From Myxococcales bacterium (GTDB lineage: Bacteria > Myxococcota_A > Polyangia > Haliangiales > Haliangiaceae), in the NCBI GenBank assembly GCA_028287135.1, contig JAQBQE010000059.1, positions 62,001 through 126,000 on the forward strand: a stretch of DNA of 64,000 nucleotides, written 5' to 3'. Positions 62,352-64,000 of the stretch are shown one piece after another. How positions within the stretch are numbered: position 1 is the stretch's first letter; each line of letters opens with the position of its first letter. The notes beneath the pieces were generated by a model that was not told the DNA's origin, searched no databases, and saw only the letters and a program-made list of their open reading frames with translations. The translations under genes and the position numbers were made by a program.

Positions 62352-62458
62352 TCTCGATCCGACTACATGCGCGTTGATCTCACACACACTCCGCAGACTC
62401 CCGGTGTGCGCCGAGCGAACAACGAGCGCTGTGTCACGGCAGAGTCGCCACGAGTACT

Positions 62459-62581
62459 GACCGCGAGGCTCGCCAGCGGGTGAAGATCCGGAACAAGGAG
62501 ACGGAGATCAAGGAGGCGCGCGAGGCTGCCGCTGCCGAAGCTGCCGCTACCGCAGGCACGGCGACGCCGGCGACGCCCTGA
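62459..62581 (+). pseudogene. Duplicate of the 3' end of the L,D-transpeptidase gene
   Basis: The 41 codons from 62459 (DREARQRVKIRNKETEIKEA then a run of Ala) repeat the end of the L,D-transpeptidase gene at 60409-60523 in DNA and in frame, with a few changes (R-K-K-E-K-E-L in the original, R-N-K-E-T-E-I here) and a longer Ala/Thr/Pro tail before TGA. The rest of the second copy is missing. The Hsp20 and repeat-protein genes sit exactly between the two copies. Confidence 0.82.
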
Positions 62582-62633
62582 GACGGCGTATCAGCCGGCA
62601 CACGTACGAGAATCCGGACCTGACGCGCGCGGC

Positions 62634-64000
62634 TCAGTACGTGATTGCGTCGACGACGCCCGTGCTCGTCGTGTAGACCACCCGGCCGAACCAGCCCATC
62701 GCGAACGATGTGACGTTCTCGTCGACGCGGATGGTCCGCTGCAGGCCGACGATCCGGGAGATGCGGAGCAAGGTCCCCGGTGGGCTGTCGTCGGTCGGAG
62801 GCTCCTGCAGCTGGAGGTACCCCGCGGTGCGAAGGTCCGGGCTGCGCTGCACCGAGATCACCGCGGCATCGCGCCCGAGTAGCCGCTTCGCGCCGCTGCG
62901 TGCGTTCCACGCGCGAAGATCGCCGGTTGCCTGCGCCATGTCGTAGTTGCCGGCGAACACCAGCTCGCTCCCCGTGCTGTCGAACGCGAGTCCGATCTGG
63001 GTGACGTCCTGGCCGAGCTGCACGACCCCGTGTCCCGCCGCATCCCACGCCGAAAGTGTGCCCGTCGTGGCGCCCACGAAGGTCGACGTCGGGTCGTGCA
63101 GGTAGGCGAGCTTGCGTCCGCCGTCGAGCCAGCCGTACGCGTTGATCGGAATCACGCGAGGAGCAATCGTTCGCGGCTGAGCCGGCGATACCGTGTTCGC
63201 GACTCGCAGCTCTGCCGTGAAGGTCAGCTGGTCGAGGTTGCGTGTATACGCGACGCGGCTGCCGTCGGGGCTGATCGCGATCGGGTTGGGCCCGTAGCCA
63301 GCGAACACCCCGGAGTCGATCACTGTCGTCGAGGCGTGGACCAGGTGGTGGGCCTTGAGGTCGAGCGGGGCGACCGGCGTCGGAGCGCCGTACACGGCGT
63401 AGAGCAGCTTATCGCCCGCAAACCCCAGCGGGCGGACGTTCTTCGCAGTCTCGATCACGCGGGTCTGATTCGTCGCGAGGTGGCGGACGACGAAGGTGCC
63501 GACGAACGTCGGCGCGTCGGGCGTGGTCACGGTCGCGTCGCGGAGATACGCGACGTACTGCCAATCGGCGCGGATCGCGTAGGTGGTGGCGGGGACGCCG
63601 GTCGCGAGCACGCGGGTGGTGCCGGTGTCGTGCTGCCAGATCTTCAGGGTCCCGAGCGGCGGGAACCCGCCGAGGTCGCCGAGGTAGAGCAGGCGCTGCG
63701 AGTCCGGGCTGAACTCGAGATTGCTCGGGCCCGGGCCGAACGGACTGAAGAAGGCGTGCGTGTCGATCTGGACGTGCGTGGTCAGATCCGACTCCCACGC
63801 ATCGAGCGTGGTACCGAGCTGCTGCTCGAGGTCGGCGCTCGCCACGACGAACCACTGCGAGTCCGGGCTGAACACCACGCCGATCGTCGACAGGCCCTCG
63901 CGCGAGACGGAGACCGTGCGGTGCCACAGGGCGTCGTGAACCTTTAGATGTCCCTGTCCGTCGCCGAACGCAACGAGCCAACCGTCCGGGCTGAACACCA
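62634..64000 (-). CDS. WD40/TolB-like beta-propeller protein (5' end outside window)
   Basis: At least 455 residues; the frame stays open to the window edge, so the N-terminus is not seen. Repeated blade motifs are FSPDGWLVAFGDGQGHLKVHD, VFSPDSQWFVVASAD, EFSPDSQRLLYLGDLG, ISPDGSRVAYTRN and AFDSTGSELVFAGNYD, i.e. the S-P-D-G-x-x-x-A turn of WD40 and PD40 (TolB-like) propellers. Later blades include LKIWQHDTGTTRVLATG and LRAWNARSGAKRLLGRD. No catalytic motif appears. It probably is a scaffold or binding protein in the cytoplasm or periplasm; a signal peptide, if any, is outside. Confidence 0.82.
   Translation of the reverse strand, partial: VFSPDGWLVAFGDGQGHLKVHDALWHRTVSVSREGLSTIGVVFSPDSQWFVVASADLEQQLGTTLDAWESDLTTHVQIDTHAFFSPFGPGPSNLEFSPDSQRLLYLGDLGGFPPLGTLKIWQHDTGTTRVLATGVPATTYAIRADWQYVAYLRDATVTTPDAPTFVGTFVVRHLATNQTRVIETAKNVRPLGFAGDKLLYAVYGAPTPVAPLDLKAHHLVHASTTVIDSGVFAGYGPNPIAISPDGSRVAYTRNLDQLTFTAELRVANTVSPAQPRTIAPRVIPINAYGWLDGGRKLAYLHDPTSTFVGATTGTLSAWDAAGHGVVQLGQDVTQIGLAFDSTGSELVFAGNYDMAQATGDLRAWNARSGAKRLLGRDAAVISVQRSPDLRTAGYLQLQEPPTDDSPPGTLLRISRIVGLQRTIRVDENVTSFAMGWFGRVVYTTSTGVVDAITY

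Overview
The window is very GC-rich, with strongly G/C-biased third codon positions, frequent GTG starts and short ATGA/GTGA overlaps between genes. Secreted lipoproteins are abundant, and there are two eukaryotic-type Ser/Thr kinases, an FHA/sigma-54 activator, an AgmX/PglI-type C-terminal domain and a probable MYXO-CTERM anchor. Together these point to a myxobacterium (Myxococcota). I cannot place it to genus. No rRNA, tRNA, CRISPR array or intact insertion sequence was recognised.

Layout. 1-8.3 kb holds an alpha-glucan/trehalose module: glgE (cut by the window edge), a treS-maltokinase fusion and glgB in one overlapping operon, with malQ convergent. 8.4-11.6 kb has a conserved unknown gene, then a tightly packed membrane operon (holin-X-like protein, two small membrane proteins, AI-2E-family permease, small soluble protein) behind a candidate sigma-54 promoter. 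11.7-18.3 kb has an exported M28 peptidase, a 1179-residue VIT/vWA/AgmX protein and a wrecked multihaem cytochrome-TPR gene. 18.4-26.2 kb is the alpha-2-macroglobulin/pbpC pair. 26.2-31.1 kb has a REC-GGEEF-Hpt protein, membrane proteins, a DMT transporter and a nucleotidyltransferase.

31.1-45 kb mixes secreted lipoproteins, redox enzymes (peroxiredoxin-glutaredoxin fusion, AhpE-like peroxiredoxin coupled to a DsbA-like protein), a polyhydroxybutyrate mobilisation pair (depolymerase and 3-hydroxybutyrate dehydrogenase) beside a frameshifted AraC regulator, and several alpha/beta hydrolases. 45-58 kb holds an HdeD-like protein, an FHA-sigma54 activator, secreted adhesin-like proteins, two membrane Ser/Thr kinases, a lipoprotein with a phage-tail-lysozyme domain and a membrane-tethered DJ-1/PfpI protein. 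58-64 kb has a cupin, a YkuD L,D-transpeptidase, a two-gene cassette of small heat-shock protein plus an unusual six-repeat helical protein, and a beta-propeller gene cut by the edge.

Two things stand out. First, the Hsp20/repeat-protein cassette (60533-62319) is translationally coupled, has an inverted repeat running into the hsp20 ribosome-binding site, and is bracketed by two copies of the 3' end of the neighbouring L,D-transpeptidase gene. It is my best candidate for an undescribed system. Second, the window is littered with gene remnants: cytochrome, sulfatase, methyltransferase, VOC protein, PNPOx-like protein, receiver domain, Cys-rich protein and AraC regulator. This suggests continuing loss of accessory genes between intact housekeeping operons.
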